Positions 47,371-55,741 of a DNA stretch of 64,000 nucleotides are shown here, one piece after another. The stretch is from Neobacillus drentensis (GTDB taxonomy: Bacteria; Bacillota; Bacilli; Bacillales; Cytobacillaceae). The stretch covers positions 5,868,501-5,932,500 of the forward strand of contig NZ_CP091110.1 of the NCBI RefSeq assembly GCF_021560175.1, written 5' to 3'. Position 1 is the first letter of the stretch; every line of letters starts with the position of its first letter. A model generated the notes under the pieces. The model was given only the letters and a program-made list of their open reading frames with translations. It did not search any database and was not told the origin of the DNA. The position numbers and the translations under genes are program-made.

Positions 47371-48300
47371 TTATTTTATTATGACGATTGCTTGGCTTCC
47401 CATCTGTTCCCAAGCTTTAATAAAGGTAGACTTGTTTAATTTTTGATTTTTATTGCCATAAGGGTTATTTATATAAATATAGTTTTGATCATAACCGGTA
47501 ATCACAACACTATGCTCGCTATACGTAATTCGAATCGGTCCCTGTGGTGTATTCCACGACTGGAAATTAGATACCGGTGCAAAGGTGGTTGTTGTTATAA
47601 TCCAAACTGGCAGCCCTTTCCCGACATAGCTTAATACTTCAGAAAATGGCTTCTTCGTTAGGTTAACCGCTTTATTCCCTACATATTTTTTCGCAAGTGA
47701 TAAAACGGGACCATTGTATACCGCTAGCCCTGGTCCGTTTGCCATATCACCTACAAACCCTACATTTGGGTTTCCCTTTAAGCCATTACTGTACGTCCAA
47801 GGAACTTTACTCACCTGGTTTGCTAATGTATTTTTCGTCACTTTCACACCGTGGTAGTTTAAAACCATCGCTAAACTGGTTATCTCACATCCATTTTTTA
47901 AACGAGGGGCAGCATTTTGATTAATCAGTGGAACATTCAATACCATGCTGTTGCTTTGACTTTGAATGTTTATCCCAAGCGCTTTTGCTGTAGCCGGGCC
48001 TACAATTCCATCTACTTGTAAATGGCGAGCTTTTTGGAATTGCTTGACCGCATTTTCTGTATTAACTCCAAAGACTCCGTCTATTCCTTTTGTGTTATAT
48101 CCAAGCGATGTCAGTTTTCTCTGCAGCTCTGTTACAGAAGGTCCTCGGCTTCCTCTTTTAAGAATGACCCCACTAGTACTAGTACTCACGGAAATAGATC
48201 CTCCGGTTGCTGCGGACGCGGAATCTACGGGCACACCCATCCCCAAACTAAACACCAGCAGGAACGCCATGGCAAAAAGACTGAACCATTTTCTCTGCAA
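47371..48300 (-). CDS. Secreted C39-like peptidase with peptidoglycan-binding domain
   Basis: A 309-residue exported protein. Signal peptide to about residue 31; one peptidoglycan-binding repeat at about 45-108 (KRGSRGPSVTELQRKLTSLG, DGVFGVNTENAVKQFQ). A Peptidase_C39_2 domain covers about 118-309, with the catalytic cysteine in NGCEITSLAMVLNYHG, the histidine in SEHSVVITGYD and the asparagine in YINNPYG. This is a papain-like cysteine hydrolase acting outside the cell on unknown peptides. Its downstream neighbour is the 52-bp repeat. No terminator is obvious. Confidence 0.9.
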   Translation of the reverse strand: MQRKWFSLFAMAFLLVFSLGMGVPVDSASAATGGSISVSTSTSGVILKRGSRGPSVTELQRKLTSLGYNTKGIDGVFGVNTENAVKQFQKARHLQVDGIVGPATAKALGINIQSQSNSMVLNVPLINQNAAPRLKNGCEITSLAMVLNYHGVKVTKNTLANQVSKVPWTYSNGLKGNPNVGFVGDMANGPGLAVYNGPVLSLAKKYVGNKAVNLTKKPFSEVLSYVGKGLPVWIITTTTFAPVSNFQSWNTPQGPIRITYSEHSVVITGYDQNYIYINNPYGNKNQKLNKSTFIKAWEQMGSQAIVIIK

Positions 48301-48471
48301 CTTGTTTCCCCCCCAAACTTCTAATCTAATAATCTAGGCAAAATTCCACCACTGACTATATTTTACCATTTTTGCCCATGATTAAACTTAAATCCCGCCG
48401 GTATTTTTTTAATTATTTTAAACATTTAAAAAATAACTTTCTTAGATTCCCCCAAAAGATTGAAACATGGA

Positions 48472-48777
48472 TTACCGTTCATTTACGAAAATTTCAGCAA
48501 AGAACCCTTCTGTTTTTGTGAATCCTACGTTTCCATACATCGCTTCACGATTGAAGCTGTGATATTCTTCTAGGAATTGAAAAATTCCCTCTAAGATTTC
48601 ATCATTGTCGTACTTATGTGTCTGACCACCATGCGTGGAAGCTTTTGCAATAATATCTCCGTTATCCTTGGCGTCAATTTCCTTCACATCCACATCTTCT
48701 GGACGACAGTTCCTTTGATTTGCCACAAATACACAAATCCCATCTACGACTTCTTGTTCATTTAATTTCAGTTTCAT
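48472..48777 (-). CDS. YxcD-like (DUF2653) small protein
   Basis: A 101-residue soluble protein with a beta-alpha-beta feel (LNEQEVVDGICVFVANQRNC, DEILEGIFQFLEEYHSFNRE, FFAEIFVNER). It matches my memory of the DUF2653/YxcD family. It starts three bases after the stop of the serine-rich membrane gene and is co-transcribed with it. Function unknown. Confidence 0.65.
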   Translation of the reverse strand: MKLKLNEQEVVDGICVFVANQRNCRPEDVDVKEIDAKDNGDIIAKASTHGGQTHKYDNDEILEGIFQFLEEYHSFNREAMYGNVGFTKTEGFFAEIFVNER

Positions 48778-48780
48778 CGT

Positions 48781-49452
48781 TTAAAATCTCCTTGTATAGA
48801 CTGTTCTACCACTTTTGTTCCTTCTTACCAATGCGTATAGTAAATAAATCACTACGATTACTATTATGAGATCAATGATCCAGGCTATTGGTGAAGGACC
48901 GTAATTGGTGTAATGTCCACCCGTATAATAAGTTGCTCCCCAAGGATGGAACATACTTCCCATGAACATCCCCATTGTAAATCCGTGGTAATAACCAAAC
49001 CAACCAAACGGTGAATATCCCGCATGATAATAGTGATGGACACTTACGGGGTGACCACGGTAATATCCCTTTGTCGTGTTACCTGAGTAGACTTTGCCTG
49101 ATACCGTTGAAGTTCTGCCTGAGAAAGAACCTGACCTTTGATAACGGTTTGTGGTGCTCTTCGTACTCGTTCCTCCTGAAGAATGAGAGGAACTCTTTGT
49201 GCTCGAACCTCCCGAAAAGGAAGAACTTTTGGAACCAGAACTTCTTGTACTTGAACTGCTGGATGAGGAACGTCTAGTGCTTGAACCACTGTAGGAGGAA
49301 CCATGTGATGAACCACTGTAACTGCTGCCGTGAGAACTAAATGAGCCGTGGGAACGAGAAGAACTTCCTCCTCTAAATCCTGCTGCGTCAACCATGTTCG
49401 GAATAAGCAATAGTAAGGACAATAAGAGCGTAAAAAATACTTTGCGTATCAT
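48781..49452 (-). CDS. Exported serine/glycine-rich protein with a C-terminal membrane helix
   Basis: A 223-residue protein. Signal peptide to about residue 23, then about 85 residues of serine, glycine, threonine and histidine (HGSSYSGSS repeated). After that come YYRGHPVSVHHYYHAGYSPF and GMFMGSMFHPWG, a histidine/tyrosine-rich patch that could bind metal, a membrane helix (residues 188-211) and a basic tail (RRNKSGRTVYTRRF). It heads a two-gene operon with the DUF2653 gene. I do not know its role. Confidence 0.75.
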   Translation of the reverse strand: MIRKVFFTLLLSLLLLIPNMVDAAGFRGGSSSRSHGSFSSHGSSYSGSSHGSSYSGSSTRRSSSSSSSTRSSGSKSSSFSGGSSTKSSSHSSGGTSTKSTTNRYQRSGSFSGRTSTVSGKVYSGNTTKGYYRGHPVSVHHYYHAGYSPFGWFGYYHGFTMGMFMGSMFHPWGATYYTGGHYTNYGPSPIAWIIDLIIVIVVIYLLYALVRRNKSGRTVYTRRF

Positions 49453-49711
49453 TTTGCATCCCCTTTCTTTCTATACTTATAGATAACTCTTCTTGTATCA
49501 CCTATATTTACCACTGTTATTAATATACAAATCATACAATTTTTTATGGTGAAAATCTTAGTTTATTGAAAAATTTATGATTCTCAGCTCAAGAGTTAAT
49601 AAGATTATTAGAAAAAAGAAAGCTAGGAGTAATGAGGGATGTAAGTTTATGTCTTTTATGTCATAATTATTTTATATTTACACTACATAAGTTGTGAAAG
49701 TGAGGATCATA

Positions 49712-50158
49712 ATGGCAACAGGAGCACATACAGTAGAAATTCCAGTAAATGTTCAAGCAGTTTGGGATTACGTCAGTGACCTTGAAAAATGGGCAACAAC
49801 CGTACCAGCCTATAAAGAGCATACAATCATAAATGACCAGCAGTCTATTTGGACATTTGAAGGTAGTTTGAAAGGGATTAAAAAAACAATCCAAGCGCAG
49901 GTAGACATTACCGAATGGAATGAACCTTCAAATATTAAGTTTGATCTAAAAGGTTTATCCGATAATTTTACAGGAAGCGGTCACTTTATTTCAGAAGATG
50001 GTAATGGTAAAACCACCATGACTTGTACAGTGGAAGTCCGTGCCGGCGGGTTATCGGGTGCAGTGTTAACGCCAATTATTAAATGGGCTGTTCCCAAAGT
50101 AGCCTCTCGTTTAACCGAATCCATTGCACGTAAAATTGAGTATGCTCATAGTTATTAA
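49712..50158 (+). CDS. SRPBCC-fold protein (CoxG-like)
   Basis: A 148-residue protein from an ATG with GTGAGG upstream. HTVEIPVNVQAVWDYVSDLE is the usual START/SRPBCC beginning. KWATTVPAYKEHTI, SNIKFDLKGLSDNFTG and GNGKTTMTCTVEV continue the helix-grip fold, and the long C-terminal helix (KVASRLTESIARKIEYA) closes it. It resembles CoxG/polyketide-cyclase-like ligand binders. No CO dehydrogenase genes are near, so binding of a small hydrophobic ligand is all that can be said. Confidence 0.85.
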   Translation: MATGAHTVEIPVNVQAVWDYVSDLEKWATTVPAYKEHTIINDQQSIWTFEGSLKGIKKTIQAQVDITEWNEPSNIKFDLKGLSDNFTGSGHFISEDGNGKTTMTCTVEVRAGGLSGAVLTPIIKWAVPKVASRLTESIARKIEYAHSY

Positions 50159-50249
50159 AGATTGGGAATCTCCTCATCAGAAAAGAATCAGATTTACCCA
50201 TCTTTCTGATACGACAAAGTGGTCCTATTCTTTGAATGCTGAATAATAA

Positions 50250-50281
50250 AAAACCCATCTTCAAAATCGAAGATGGGTTTT
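50250..50281. terminator. Bidirectional terminator
   Basis: AAAACCCATCTTC and GAAGATGGGTTTT form a perfect 13-bp stem between two converging genes. Confidence 0.9.
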
Positions 50282-50290
50282 CACATTCTA

Positions 50291-51106
50291 TTATAATTGT
50301 CTTGCTCCAAGATAACGAGCTTTCCAATAGGAGTTACTCATGGCCGTAATTTGGACACCGCTAGATGCGGAATGTATGAACTGACCATTCCCAATATAGA
50401 TTCCCATATGTGAAGGACCATTCGTATAAGTATGGTAATAAACGAAATCACCAACCGAGATAGAAAACACTGGTTTCGTTGTCTTCCAATACCCATCAAC
50501 CGTCAGGCGGGGAGCGGGTTTTTGTTTATTTATCAAGTAGTGAATAAATCCACTGCAGTCAAATCCTTTTGGCGTAATTCCTCCCCATCTGTAAGGAGTG
50601 CCAATTACTGCTTTTGCGTCTGAAATTAACTTGCCTTTATTAATGGTGGACGCTGCCGGTTTAGCCGCCACTGTTGTCGTGGTTTTTGGTGCGGCCGTTG
50701 CAGGAGCCCCATTCACTTTTAATTTTTGGCCTATTTTAAGCTTGTCCGATGTTAGACCATTCCACGCTTTAAGTTGGGCCACTGTTGTTTTATATTTCTT
50801 GGCAATCGCTGACAAGCTATCACCTGATTTAACCGTGTAGACTACTGAAGCCGAGCTGGTTGTAGGTTTAGCCGCAGCGACGACCTTGCCTTTTTCAGGA
50901 ATGATGATATTCTGACCTATTTTAATTCGATCACTTGATAGTTTATTAGCCGCCTTAATTTCTGATACTGATAGATTATATTGTTTAGAATACTTCGATA
51001 AAGTATCCCCGCTTTTAACTTTTATTGTGGCAGCCATGGCTGAAGTGCTATATAATGATGTCCCAAATACGGTAGCAGTAATGAACGTTAACAATTTCTT
51101 TTTCAT
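50291..51106 (-). CDS. Secreted D,L-endopeptidase, two LysM and NlpC/P60
   Basis: A 271-residue cell-wall enzyme. The ATG with GGGGGA upstream is chosen over a TTG four codons earlier. Signal peptide to about residue 26; LysM domains at about 26-70 (IKVKSGDTLSKYSKQYNLSV) and 88-132 (YTVKSGDSLSAIAKKYKTTV). NlpC/P60 from about 158 has GFDCSGFIHYLI (catalytic cysteine), SHMGIYIGNGQFIHS (histidine) and a following histidine. It cuts the D-Glu-DAP link in peptidoglycan, as LytE or CwlS do. It is divergent from a similar gene, with a WalR-like box between them. Confidence 0.93.
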   Translation of the reverse strand: MKKKLLTFITATVFGTSLYSTSAMAATIKVKSGDTLSKYSKQYNLSVSEIKAANKLSSDRIKIGQNIIIPEKGKVVAAAKPTTSSASVVYTVKSGDSLSAIAKKYKTTVAQLKAWNGLTSDKLKIGQKLKVNGAPATAAPKTTTTVAAKPAASTINKGKLISDAKAVIGTPYRWGGITPKGFDCSGFIHYLINKQKPAPRLTVDGYWKTTKPVFSISVGDFVYYHTYTNGPSHMGIYIGNGQFIHSASSGVQITAMSNSYWKARYLGARQL

Positions 51107-51189
51107 ACTTTCCCCCAAATGATTTAATCTATTTCCAGTTTACAACTTTTTTGGAAGAATGCCAGATTATGTCGAAAACGTTATCAAAA

Positions 51190-51206
51190 TGTAATCCTTC
51201 TGTAAT
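51190..51206 (+). promoter_or_regulatory. WalR-like box between two endopeptidase genes
   Basis: TGTAATCCTTCTGTAAT is an exact match to the WalR site TGTWAH-N5-TGTWAH. It lies 84 bases before the minus-strand gene and 154 before the plus-strand gene. WalRK is known to control LysM-NlpC/P60 hydrolases. Confidence 0.6.
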
Positions 51207-51359
51207 GTTTTGTCGTTTAATTTCTAAAAATTTGGGTAAAGCGGAAATCAATCCTGTTACATTAAAATTCTATGAGAAATTTGGGGAATTTTTCTGAAAA
51301 TACTAGCAAACTATGGTAAAATTAATAAAAATATGTAAATATGAGGTGATTTCTCCTAG

Positions 51360-52607
51360 ATGAAGAAAACAATCGTTCGAACTCTATCGACAACAGCTCT
51401 CTTTTCTTGCGTTTTTGCTGGTTCCGCAATGGCGTCCACATATAAGGTTCAAAAAGGTGATAGTCTTTCAAAAATTGCCTCAGATAACAATACGAGTGTA
51501 GAAAATATCAAGAAATTAAATGATTTAAGCTCTGATCGGATTTACGTCAATCAAACGCTCCAGCTTTCCTCTAATACACCAGCTGCCTCCGTTCAGGCAG
51601 TTCAGCAAACGACTTATAAGGTTGTTAGCGGCGATGCTTTAATTAAAATCGCCAACCGCTTTCATGTTTCAGTCGGTGAGCTGCAGCAGTGGAATAGTCT
51701 GAAGGGAACAATTATTTATGTTGGACAAACGCTGAAGGTATCTGCTCCTGGGAAAACAGTGACGGTGTCCGCACCGACTACCACTGTACCCGCGGCTACG
51801 ACAACGACCAAAGTTCCGGCTCCTTCTGCAACACAGCCAACTGCCACTTATACGGTAAAAAGTGGAGATTGTCTAAGTGAAATTAGCAGTCAATTTGGGA
51901 TGACCGTTGCGCAATTGAAAACACTCAATAACTTGAAATTAGATTTAATTTATGTCGGGCAGACATTAAAGGTTTATGCGAAGCAGACTAGTACGCCAGC
52001 TCCCGCTGTGCCAGCCGCTCCTTCTGCTAAGCCTCAGGCGGCCACTCCAACGGGTGTCACTAGTAATTACATTGTCAAAAGCGGAGACACACTTGGAAAA
52101 ATTGCGGTCACCTACGATATGACCGTCCAAGAATTAAAGTCACTCAACCACTTATCATCTGACCGGATTTATGTCGGGCAAACGCTGAAGGTGACAGGCA
52201 CCGTTAAGCCTGTAACGGCCCCAGCGCCGGTAACGCAGACAGATGCTGCCGCACAGATCGTTTCAATTGCTAAAAGTTTAATCGGGGTCCCTTACGTCTG
52301 GGGTGGAAGTACGGCCTCTGGTTTTGATTGCAGCGGATTTATTTATTATGTGGCCAATAAAGCGGGTAAATCATTGCCTCGTACTTCGGCTGCGGGTTAT
52401 TATGACCGAACCTATTATGTGAATTCACCTAAAGCCGGTGATATTGTATTTTTTGAAAATACATATAAACAAGGAATCTCCCATTTAGGTATCTATCTTA
52501 ACGACAATCAATTTATCCATGCCGATGAAAAGCACGGCATTATGATTTCCAATTTAAACAGCCCTTATTATACGGCCCATTTCGCGGCTTTTAAACGTTT
52601 CTATTAA
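51360..52607 (+). CDS. Secreted D,L-endopeptidase, four LysM and NlpC/P60
   Basis: A 415-residue cell-wall enzyme. Signal peptide to about residue 25, then LysM domains at about 27-70, 85-128, 167-210 and 238-281 (each with 'YKV/YTV..GD.L..I' and 'IYVGQTLKV'), joined by threonine/alanine/proline linkers. NlpC/P60 from about 300 has GFDCSGFIYYVANKAG (catalytic cysteine), SHLGIYLNDNQFIHAD (histidine) and a next histidine at DEKHG. It is a LytE/CwlS-like enzyme for daughter-cell separation or elongation. The second LysM has SGDALIKI, slightly off the motif. Confidence 0.93.
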   Translation: MKKTIVRTLSTTALFSCVFAGSAMASTYKVQKGDSLSKIASDNNTSVENIKKLNDLSSDRIYVNQTLQLSSNTPAASVQAVQQTTYKVVSGDALIKIANRFHVSVGELQQWNSLKGTIIYVGQTLKVSAPGKTVTVSAPTTTVPAATTTTKVPAPSATQPTATYTVKSGDCLSEISSQFGMTVAQLKTLNNLKLDLIYVGQTLKVYAKQTSTPAPAVPAAPSAKPQAATPTGVTSNYIVKSGDTLGKIAVTYDMTVQELKSLNHLSSDRIYVGQTLKVTGTVKPVTAPAPVTQTDAAAQIVSIAKSLIGVPYVWGGSTASGFDCSGFIYYVANKAGKSLPRTSAAGYYDRTYYVNSPKAGDIVFFENTYKQGISHLGIYLNDNQFIHADEKHGIMISNLNSPYYTAHFAAFKRFY

Positions 52608-52632
52608 AATCTCCCCATGTGGGAGATTTTTC
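52606..52632 (+). terminator. Terminator of the four-LysM gene
   Basis: AAAATCTCCC and GGGAGATTTT pair around five bases and end in Ts. Confidence 0.85.
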
Positions 52633-52698
52633 TATGTATAAAAGAGTGCTAGATTGGGAATAGTACTAGTAAAGACATTTACAAGGGAGATGGGAGAA

Positions 52699-52836
52699 AT
52701 GAACAGTCAATTATCACTATTAACGGAGTTTGTTAACGAAGATGGATTTGAATTGAACAGCTATCTTACTCACTTATTTGAACAATTTACTACTCTATCA
52801 AATAATGATGACCTAAATACTGAGCCAACCCTGTAG
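52699..52836 (+). CDS. Small acidic protein, unknown
   Basis: A 45-residue protein from an ATG with GGGAGATGGGAG upstream. The sequence (QLSLLTEFVNEDGFELNSYL, THLFEQFTTLSNNDD) is amphipathic and acidic, with no membrane segment or metal motif. A terminator overlaps its end. No family is recognised; a good ribosome binding site and dedicated terminator favour a real gene. Confidence 0.5.
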   Translation: MNSQLSLLTEFVNEDGFELNSYLTHLFEQFTTLSNNDDLNTEPTL

Positions 52837-52858
52837 CGAACGAGGGTTGGCTTTTTTT
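52824..52858 (+). terminator. Terminator overlapping the end of the small gene
   Basis: GCCAACCCT and AGGGTTGGC form a perfect stem with a seven-T run; the stop codon lies inside the stem-loop. Confidence 0.9.
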
Positions 52859-52984
52859 TATTTACAGACTCCTTCCTTTAAAAATTACCCCGAAATAAAA
52901 ATGTAAATATTCTGTCACGGTAATACCGTTGAAGTTAGGAATTTGAAGGAGTAAGCTTTACTTACTATTTGAGGAGTGATTAAC

Positions 52985-53311
52985 TTGAAAACAGTTTCCG
53001 TACATAAGCTAGCGTTTAAAAAACATTTATCGATGATTGAGCAATTTTCAATCAAAGATTTCCTATTTAAATGGGTTGGTAGACCACCAGAAGGATTAGA
53101 TGACATTCTGCCGCTCGAGTACACAGAAAGTGTCTTTGCGAAGATGGAAGCAAAACAAGGAACATCCTTTCTAATTAATGAGGATGAACATTTTAGATAT
53201 GCAACCATTACAGAGGATAATCAAATTGTTATCGGTATTTTAGATTCCACTGAAGAGTTACAGCATCGAATCCTTTCTCTGGATGAGGTTTTAGCAGGTA
53301 AGCACTTGTAA
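52985..53311 (+). CDS. Unknown small soluble protein
   Basis: A 108-residue protein from a TTG that has GAGGAG eight bases upstream; a GTG three codons earlier abuts the same site and is less likely. It contains FSIKDFLFKWVGRPPEGLDD, then FAKMEAKQGTSFLINEDEHF and IVIGILDSTEELQHRI. I recognise no domain. It is followed by its own terminator. Confidence 0.6.
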   Translation: MKTVSVHKLAFKKHLSMIEQFSIKDFLFKWVGRPPEGLDDILPLEYTESVFAKMEAKQGTSFLINEDEHFRYATITEDNQIVIGILDSTEELQHRILSLDEVLAGKHL

Positions 53312-53329
53312 GGTGCTTACCTCTTTTTT
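53296..53329 (+). terminator. Terminator of the unknown gene
   Basis: AGGTAAGCAC and GTGCTTACCT pair perfectly and are followed by Ts; the stop codon lies in the loop. Confidence 0.9.
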
Positions 53330-53500
53330 GCGGCATAAAATAGTAGCTGTTGCTTTCACTAATCAACTTTGCACCAAACAGGTAATGGTTCGATCCTGAC
53401 ATAGGTATAAAGGATAAAGGAAAATAGCAGGATTTACTTTCTACCTTTATTTTTTAAAAATAAAGATAGGAAAGGTATCATATTCTTCGGAAAGGTAGTG

Positions 53501-53938
53501 ATGGAAAAGTTGCTTTATATATGGGATATTGAGGAAATCATTAAAAATACATTGCAAGAGCACAAATTAGACATTAATTATGAATTGAACAACAAACTAC
53601 CTGCACCTATGAGTTATAACGTTTCGACAAATACGATTAAGTTTAACTACCTGCAAATAAACGGATACATCGCCAATATTAACTTTAAAATTAAAGAGAC
53701 GGATGAAGACTGTGTTAAACTCATTCTTTTTCATCAGCTCGGCTACTTTTTAGATTTTAAGAAAAACAAACATGATTTGCGGACTCTCAAGTATGGTGAG
53801 GATGAAGAAAAAGAACAGCTTCTCGCTTTAATAGAAAGGAATTCCTGGGAATACGGCAGGACCTTTGTACCTGAGAAACTATTAAAATCATATGATAAAG
53901 TACGTTCAATCGATAAAATGCTGCTAAAAAACTATTGA
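53501..53938 (+). CDS. Unknown protein with a degenerate ImmA/IrrE-like zincin motif
   Basis: A 145-residue protein from an ATG with GGAAAGG upstream. The middle reads VKLILFHQLGYFLDFKKNKH, where ImmA/IrrE-type zincins have HELGH; here the helix is HQLGY, so both the catalytic glutamate and the second histidine are lost. The N-terminal 90 residues are strands (INYELNNKLPAPMSYNVSTN). It may be a catalytically dead relative, or the likeness may be chance. A terminator follows. Confidence 0.5.
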   Translation: MEKLLYIWDIEEIIKNTLQEHKLDINYELNNKLPAPMSYNVSTNTIKFNYLQINGYIANINFKIKETDEDCVKLILFHQLGYFLDFKKNKHDLRTLKYGEDEEKEQLLALIERNSWEYGRTFVPEKLLKSYDKVRSIDKMLLKNY

Positions 53939-53957
53939 ATTGTTCTACTATTGTAAT

Positions 53958-53997
53958 TAAAAATTCCTGCTTTTTAATCGGAAGCAGGAATTTTTGC
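53958..53997. terminator. Bidirectional terminator before ftsZ end
   Basis: AAAAATTCCTGCTT and AAGCAGGAATTTTT form a 14-bp stem between the plus-strand unknown gene and the minus-strand ftsZ. Confidence 0.9.
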
Positions 53998-54013
53998 ATT
54001 TTTAATAAAATGT

Positions 54014-55177
54014 TCAAGATCGTCTTTTTCGATTACGCAAGAATGTAGGAATATCCAGAGTTTTTGCAGGGTTTTCTGAGTGCCGGTCATACTCTTGAAC
54101 GGGTTCGCCATGGGTTACCAGATTAGATCGTTTACGTCGTTCCCTTTGATATGGATTAGCCATTTTTTCCACTGGTGGCAGAGAAGGATTATGTAATTCT
54201 TCTGTACTCTCTTTTTTATCCTCTTGCTCCGTAAATCCAGTGGCAATAATCGTTACAATCATTTCATCCTTTAGATTTTCGTTAATGACTGAGCCAAAAA
54301 TCATATTTAATTCCTCGTGAGACGCAGAAGCAACAATTTCAGCTGCCTCCTGTACTTCAAATAGACTTAGATTCTGTCCGCCCGTTATGTTCATAATGAC
54401 ACCCTGTGCTCCATTGATGGAAGTTTCGAGTAATGGACTATTTAAGGCTTTCTCGGCAGCCTCGGCGGCGCGATTGTTCCCCGTCGCAATACCAATCCCC
54501 ATTAATGCTGTTCCTTTATGGGACATGACCGTTTTCACGTCAGCAAAATCAAGATTGATTAAACCAGGGACAGCAATTAAATCGGAAATTCCCTGCACAC
54601 CTTGGCGAAGTACAGCATCCGCCTCACGGAAGGCATCAATCATAGGAGTATTCTGATCGACAATCTCCAATAAGCGATCGTTTGGAATAATAATTAAGGT
54701 ATCAACCGCTTCCCTCATTTCGTCAATTCCACTTTCCGCGTTTACTGCACGTCTGCGGCCTTCAAATTTGAAAGGACGTGTCACAACACCAATGGTCAGG
54801 GCACCTAACTTTCGGGCAATTTTTGCAATGGCAGGGGCTGCACCTGTGCCAGTCCCACCGCCCATTCCGGCCGTAACGAAAACTAGGTCGGCGCCTGATA
54901 ATACTTCTTCCATCTGCCTTTTGCTTTCTTCCACCGCTAACTTTCCTATTTGCGGATTTGCACCTGCTCCTAAGCCTTTCGTCAAGGATTGACCGATTTG
55001 CATCTTGGTGTCTGCTTTCGATTGATGAATCGCTTGGGCATCTGTATTAACGGCAATAAATTCTACACCTTCCACTCCGTCGGCAATCATACGGTTTACG
55101 GCGTTGTTTCCCCCGCCGCCAACACCGATCACTTTAATCGTGGCCAATTGGTCCCTCTTCATATCAAATTCCAACAT
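54014..55177 (-). CDS. ftsZ: Cell-division GTPase FtsZ, outside a dcw cluster
   Basis: A 387-residue tubulin-like GTPase. IKVIGVGGGGNNAVNRMI begins the nucleotide fold; the tubulin signature GGGTGTG is near residue 109; NDRLLEIVDQNTP and NLDFADVKTVM hold the T7 synergy loop. A variable linker leads to the conserved tail DIPTFLRNRKRRS, which binds FtsA, EzrA and SepF. It is close to B. subtilis FtsZ over most of its length. No ftsA, murein or mraY genes flank it; the neighbours are small unknown genes. It is therefore either a second FtsZ or a moved one. GAGGAGGAG precedes the ATG. Confidence 0.97.
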   Translation of the reverse strand: MLEFDMKRDQLATIKVIGVGGGGNNAVNRMIADGVEGVEFIAVNTDAQAIHQSKADTKMQIGQSLTKGLGAGANPQIGKLAVEESKRQMEEVLSGADLVFVTAGMGGGTGTGAAPAIAKIARKLGALTIGVVTRPFKFEGRRRAVNAESGIDEMREAVDTLIIIPNDRLLEIVDQNTPMIDAFREADAVLRQGVQGISDLIAVPGLINLDFADVKTVMSHKGTALMGIGIATGNNRAAEAAEKALNSPLLETSINGAQGVIMNITGGQNLSLFEVQEAAEIVASASHEELNMIFGSVINENLKDEMIVTIIATGFTEQEDKKESTEELHNPSLPPVEKMANPYQRERRKRSNLVTHGEPVQEYDRHSENPAKTLDIPTFLRNRKRRS

Positions 55178-55505
55178 GTTCTCTCCTCCTCGTTATCCAA
55201 ACTGATTTGTTTCTGCACAAATCAAGGTTACTCGAAGAACTCTTTATACTTTTTTATGTTTAGTAGACTAGCAAGGATGTTTATCGTTATTAGGTTTCAG
55301 TCTAAGTAACAATGAGATGATTGTCTAGTTAAGTCTTACCTACTTATTAAAATAGTTAATATAGCACATGTTTCACGTAATAGGGCTTTTCGCCTTCATG
55401 AATGAGTTCAACATTACCAAATTCTTGTAGGTTTATTAAGTCATATTAAAGTCTTTTTACAATTCGGTTACTATCTGTTCATTCGACAAATTTCTAAGAT
55501 TCGCT
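55178..55505. other. Upstream region of ftsZ, no further gene
   Basis: About 330 bases that should hold the minus-strand ftsZ promoter. No clear -35/-10 pair, RNA or repeat is visible by eye. Confidence 0.35.
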
Positions 55506-55516
55506 TGTTATAATAA
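55506..55516 (+). promoter_or_regulatory. Extended -10 inside a 13-bp palindrome
   Basis: TGTTATAATAACA is a perfect palindrome, and TGTTATAAT within it is an extended -10 promoter. It lies about 60 bases before the 31-residue gene. A regulator binding here would block RNA polymerase. Confidence 0.45.
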
Positions 55517-55574
55517 CATTGTCTAAACGTCCGAGGATTTGCAACCTAAAGTAAAAATAAGAGGAGGAGAAATT

Positions 55575-55670
55575 TTGCCGGAGATTTTGCTTTATCTTGG
55601 TACATATCTATCTGCTGCGCTTGCTCTTGGTTGGCTGGTTAGAATTACGTTTGATCAATTTATCAAATAA
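55575..55670 (+). CDS. 31-residue single-pass membrane peptide
   Basis: A frame of 31 codons from TTG with a strong GAGGAGGAG five bases upstream: PEILLYLGTYLSAALALGWL, then VRITFDQFIK. One hydrophobic helix (residues 3-24) is followed by a short polar end. It starts 59 bases after an extended -10 promoter and is 71 bases before the MerR-type gene. Because the ribosome binding site is so good, it is likely translated. No family is recognised. Confidence 0.55.
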   Translation: MPEILLYLGTYLSAALALGWLVRITFDQFIK

Positions 55671-55741
55671 ACTGCCAAATTCAAGGGCAAAGATATTCGT
55701 AAAATTCCTATTGAAAGAGTTTCTAGCGGAGGTGTAATGTC

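Noticed and set aside
49044..49391. 115-codon minus-strand frame
   Set aside because: A frame shadow of the serine/glycine-rich exported protein.
54014..55177. Plasmid-type TubZ
   Set aside because: The sequence is close to chromosomal FtsZ over its length and keeps the FtsZ C-terminal tail, unlike TubZ.
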